A stretch of 25,427 nt of DNA. Source: UBA8828 sp964510855. Its GTDB lineage: Bacteria; Verrucomicrobiota; Verrucomicrobiia; Opitutales; UBA953. Each line of letters starts with the position of its first letter. Position 1 is the stretch's first letter. Both the position numbers and the translations under genes were made by a program. The notes beneath the pieces were generated by a model that worked only from the letters and a program-made list of their open reading frames with translations, ran no database searches and was not told where the DNA came from. Where the stretch lies: NCBI GenBank assembly GCA_964510855.1, contig CAZEDB010000024.1, positions 1 to 25,427 of the forward strand, in the 5' to 3' direction. Below, one piece after another: positions 23,779 to 25,427 of the stretch.

Positions 23779-23852
23779 GGGCAAGCCCGATGAAGTGATT
23801 AATCGCCCAAGAGGGAAGGTGAAAGAGGAGAACTCGTTGGCTTGGTAGCAAT

Positions 23853-24099
23853 TTCTGCGGTAATTGCGGTATCTGCTGAGTTCAGCGGAAGCGGAATTAG
23901 CGGTGTTAGCAGGAAGCGGTAATTTAGCTCTCTAGCTCATTAGCTCGTTAGCTTTTGATCTCTCATCTCTCATCCCTAATCACTCATCCGAATTTTAGCC
24001 CTTCTAGCTCTTCTAGCTTTTGTAGCTGGTTAGCTGTATCTGCAGTTTAGCTAGCCATCCCTAATCCCTAATCCCTCATCTCTATTTTAATTCTTAATT
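23853..24099 (+). repeat. Modular short-unit repeat array, copy 1 (upstream of gltX)
   Basis: Three unit types follow in order. Degenerate 9-mers (consensus RTTAGCGGT) run from 23853 to about 23918. 8-mers TAGCTCNN run from 23925 to 23956. 7-mers of the CTCATCC/CTAATCC type run from 23962 to 23989. After a second TAGCT stretch (about 24005-24053) and further 7-mers at 24061-24081, an AT-rich tail TTTTAATTCTTAATT closes the array at 24085-24099. A 23-base piece at 23896-23918 is identical to 25313-25335. No coding potential is seen. This fills most of the 466-base gene-free stretch 23785-24250. Confidence 0.8.
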
Positions 24100-24199
24100 N
24101 NNNNNNNNNNNNNNNNNNNNNNNNNNNNNNNNNNNNNNNNNNNNNNNNNNNNNNNNNNNNNNNNNNNNNNNNNNNNNNNNNNNNNNNNNNNNNNNNNNN
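24100..24199. other. 100-N assembly gap
   Basis: Exactly 100 N, the conventional size for a gap of unknown length. The 34 bases before it (24066-24099) are identical to the 34 bases after it (24200-24233), so the join sits inside a repeat tail. Confidence 0.98.
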
Positions 24200-24250
24200 C
24201 CCTAATCCCTCATCTCTATTTTAATTCTTAATTTTTAATTTCACGCCCTT
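24200..24250 (+). repeat. Continuation of the modular array beyond the gap
   Basis: It starts with the same 7-mer and AT-rich tail that ends the left flank, then TTTTTAATTTCACG runs up to the stop codon of the pentapeptide-repeat gene. No separate gene is seen. Confidence 0.7.
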
Positions 24251-25168
24251 CTACCTTCTACCTTTCCCCTTATTCCCTCTTCTCACCCCTACGGTCAAAA
24301 GCGTTAAAGCACCCAGAATAACACCATAGGTTGAGGGTTCGGGTATGGGAGTTCCAGCGAAGTTAATCAGGTTCTTATTAAAGGCATAACTCGCAACCGA
24401 CCAGGGCATGACGCCTGAATTAGCCGCGAAATCTTCCCAGCTATCGTAAGACAAAAAGGCACCGGTTAGATTTGCATTATAAAAGTTAGCCCCAGCTAAA
24501 CTAGTGTCCCTGAGATCTGCACCCGTAAGAGTCGCCCCATTGAAGTTAGCATAAGTAAGGTCTGACCCGCTGAAGTCAGCACTACTCACGTCCGTAAGGT
24601 AAAAACTTGCGCCCCATAAATTGGCTAAAACGAAGTCAGAATTAGCAAAGTCACCCCCGTTAAGGTTAGCGCCTCGCATGTTACTGAGCGCAAAATTAGC
24701 GCCAGCAAAACTACCATTGTTGAAGAAAGATTCCCTCAAATCTGAATTCGAAAGATCGATACCATCTGCATTAGCATTAAAGAAATAAACACCCTCTCCC
24801 GATCCACCGCTAAGATTCGCATTCGTTAAGGTAGCGGAATCGAAACGGGCTTGACGATAGTCAGCACCAGAGAGATTCGCCCCCGTCAGGTTGGCATAGT
24901 TAAAGTACGAACCTTGGACTGTAGAGTTGGAAAGATTAATTGTGGAAAGGTTGGAGTACTCAAGGATAGCCGAGGACAACCAGGCGCCAGGCAACTGCGC
25001 ACCTGAAAGATTACGATTATTAAGCAAACCCGATGGCACAATATTCTGATTCACACCGTTGATAGTCATACTCCCATAGATAGTATAGGCACTTAGGCTA
25101 GAGGGACCAGCTAGGGCCGCGCCTAGCGCCAAGAAGCGCAAAGCTCTATAGGACAGGGTGTTTTTCAT
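24251..25168 (-). CDS. Secreted pentapeptide-repeat protein with PEP-CTERM anchor
   Basis: The 305-residue protein has a signal peptide (ALRFLALGAALAGPSSLSA, about residues 9-27), a region of about 190 residues (50-240) built of A(N/D)LxG-type pentapeptides such as ANLTGANLSGADY and ATLTGADLRD, and a C-terminal PEP-CTERM signal (PEPST at 276-280, then a hydrophobic helix and a basic end). Pentapeptide repeats fold as a right-handed square beta-helix. Exosortase should sort it at the envelope. ATG at 25168 is chosen because it places the signal peptide properly. A GTG 33 bases upstream gives an extra stretch without function. The repeats are irregular at 122-140. Its role is unknown, perhaps a surface structural protein. 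It lies between the two copies of the modular array. Confidence 0.9.
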   Translation of the reverse strand: MKNTLSYRALRFLALGAALAGPSSLSAYTIYGSMTINGVNQNIVPSGLLNNRNLSGAQLPGAWLSSAILEYSNLSTINLSNSTVQGSYFNYANLTGANLSGADYRQARFDSATLTNANLSGGSGEGVYFFNANADGIDLSNSDLRESFFNNGSFAGANFALSNMRGANLNGGDFANSDFVLANLWGASFYLTDVSSADFSGSDLTYANFNGATLTGADLRDTSLAGANFYNANLTGAFLSYDSWEDFAANSGVMPWSVASYAFNKNLINFAGTPIPEPSTYGVILGALTLLTVGVRRGNKGKGRR

Positions 25169-25285
25169 AAGAAAGAATTTTAGTAAAAAATACGCAGGCA
25201 CTTAGCGATGCCTAATTACTCTAGCCAAGAATGCTCAATTACCAACAAACCCGCCAGCCCTCGCGTGGCTGTGAGGTCATGTGGG

Positions 25286-25425
25286 ATTAGCGGTGTTAGC
25301 GGTATTAGCGGTATTAGCGGTGTTAGCAGGAAGCGAAGGCATAGCTCAATAGCTCATTAGCTCCATAGCTCGTTAGCTTCCGATTTCGCATCCCTAATCT
25401 CTCATCCCAATTTTAATTCTTAATT
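25286..25425 (+). repeat. Modular short-unit repeat array, copy 2
   Basis: Same order as copy 1. RTTAGCGGT 9-mers occur five times at 25286-25330, the last unit variant. TAGCTCNN 8-mers occur at 25342-25381 (TAGCTCAA, TAGCTCAT, TAGCTCCA, TAGCTCGT, TAGCTTCC). CATCCCTAATC/CTCATCC-type units follow, then the tail TTTTAATTCTTAATT ending at 25425. The array may continue beyond the window. The rest of the region upstream of the pentapeptide gene (25169-25285) shows no gene. It has only an AT-rich leader and a small CAGCC/GGCTG dyad at 25255-25271. Confidence 0.8.
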
Positions 25426-25427
25426 AT

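Noticed and set aside
23962..24099. CCCTAAT repeats looking like telomere repeats
   Set aside because: Few degenerate 7-mer units inside a longer modular array in a bacterial housekeeping setting; chance likeness.
23853..25425. CRISPR array
   Set aside because: Units are 7-9 bases and contiguous, without 25-40-base repeats separated by unique spacers, and no cas genes are nearby.

Overview
This window most likely comes from a Gram-negative member of the Verrucomicrobiota, perhaps class Opitutae. That assignment is inference. It rests on two proteins with PEP-CTERM (exosortase) anchors, an LpxI-type lipid A enzyme, passenger-type beta-strand repeats, GYF-like and GTPase-system proteins of a style common in the PVC group, and a typical housekeeping gene set. 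The DNA is moderately GC-rich and densely packed, and many neighbouring genes overlap by 4 bases (ATGA or GTGA).

Region 1 (1-7639) is the least ordinary part. A truncated ECF sigma factor on the minus strand diverges from a tight four-gene plus-strand operon. The operon encodes a zinc-ribbon P-loop GTPase, a membrane protein whose N-terminus resembles the GTPase-associated protein 1 (GAP1) family, a 968-residue single-pass protein with long helical regions, and a GYF-like domain protein with about three membrane segments. I read this as one GTPase-centred membrane system, of a kind proposed on comparative grounds to act in biological conflict or signalling. The last two components look undescribed to me.

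Region 2 (7660-10091) holds a large secreted protein that combines a trypsin-like domain of autotransporter (S6) type, passenger-type beta repeats and a PEP-CTERM anchor in place of a beta-barrel. A CAT-anticodon tRNA gene follows.

Region 3 (10102-13236, minus strand) is a housekeeping operon transcribed in the order DUF971 protein, PIN-PhoH ATPase, nadD, rsfS. RsfS carries a long lysine/alanine/proline-rich N-terminal tail.

Region 4 (13324-22412, plus strand) contains consecutive housekeeping clusters: ybaB-recR-Rsm22-like methyltransferase; lpxI-small unknown; panB-gpsA-SET methyltransferase; and TPR protein-divergent PurA-small unknown. They cover recombination repair, a probable ribosome-linked methyltransferase, lipid A, pantothenate, glycerophospholipid and purine synthesis. 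gltX lies convergent to the last cluster.

Region 5 (23785-25427) is mostly non-coding. It holds two copies of a modular array (9-mer, then 8-mer, then 7-mer units, then an AT-rich tail), a 100-N assembly gap whose two sides share an identical 34-base sequence, and a pentapeptide-repeat PEP-CTERM protein lying between the arrays.
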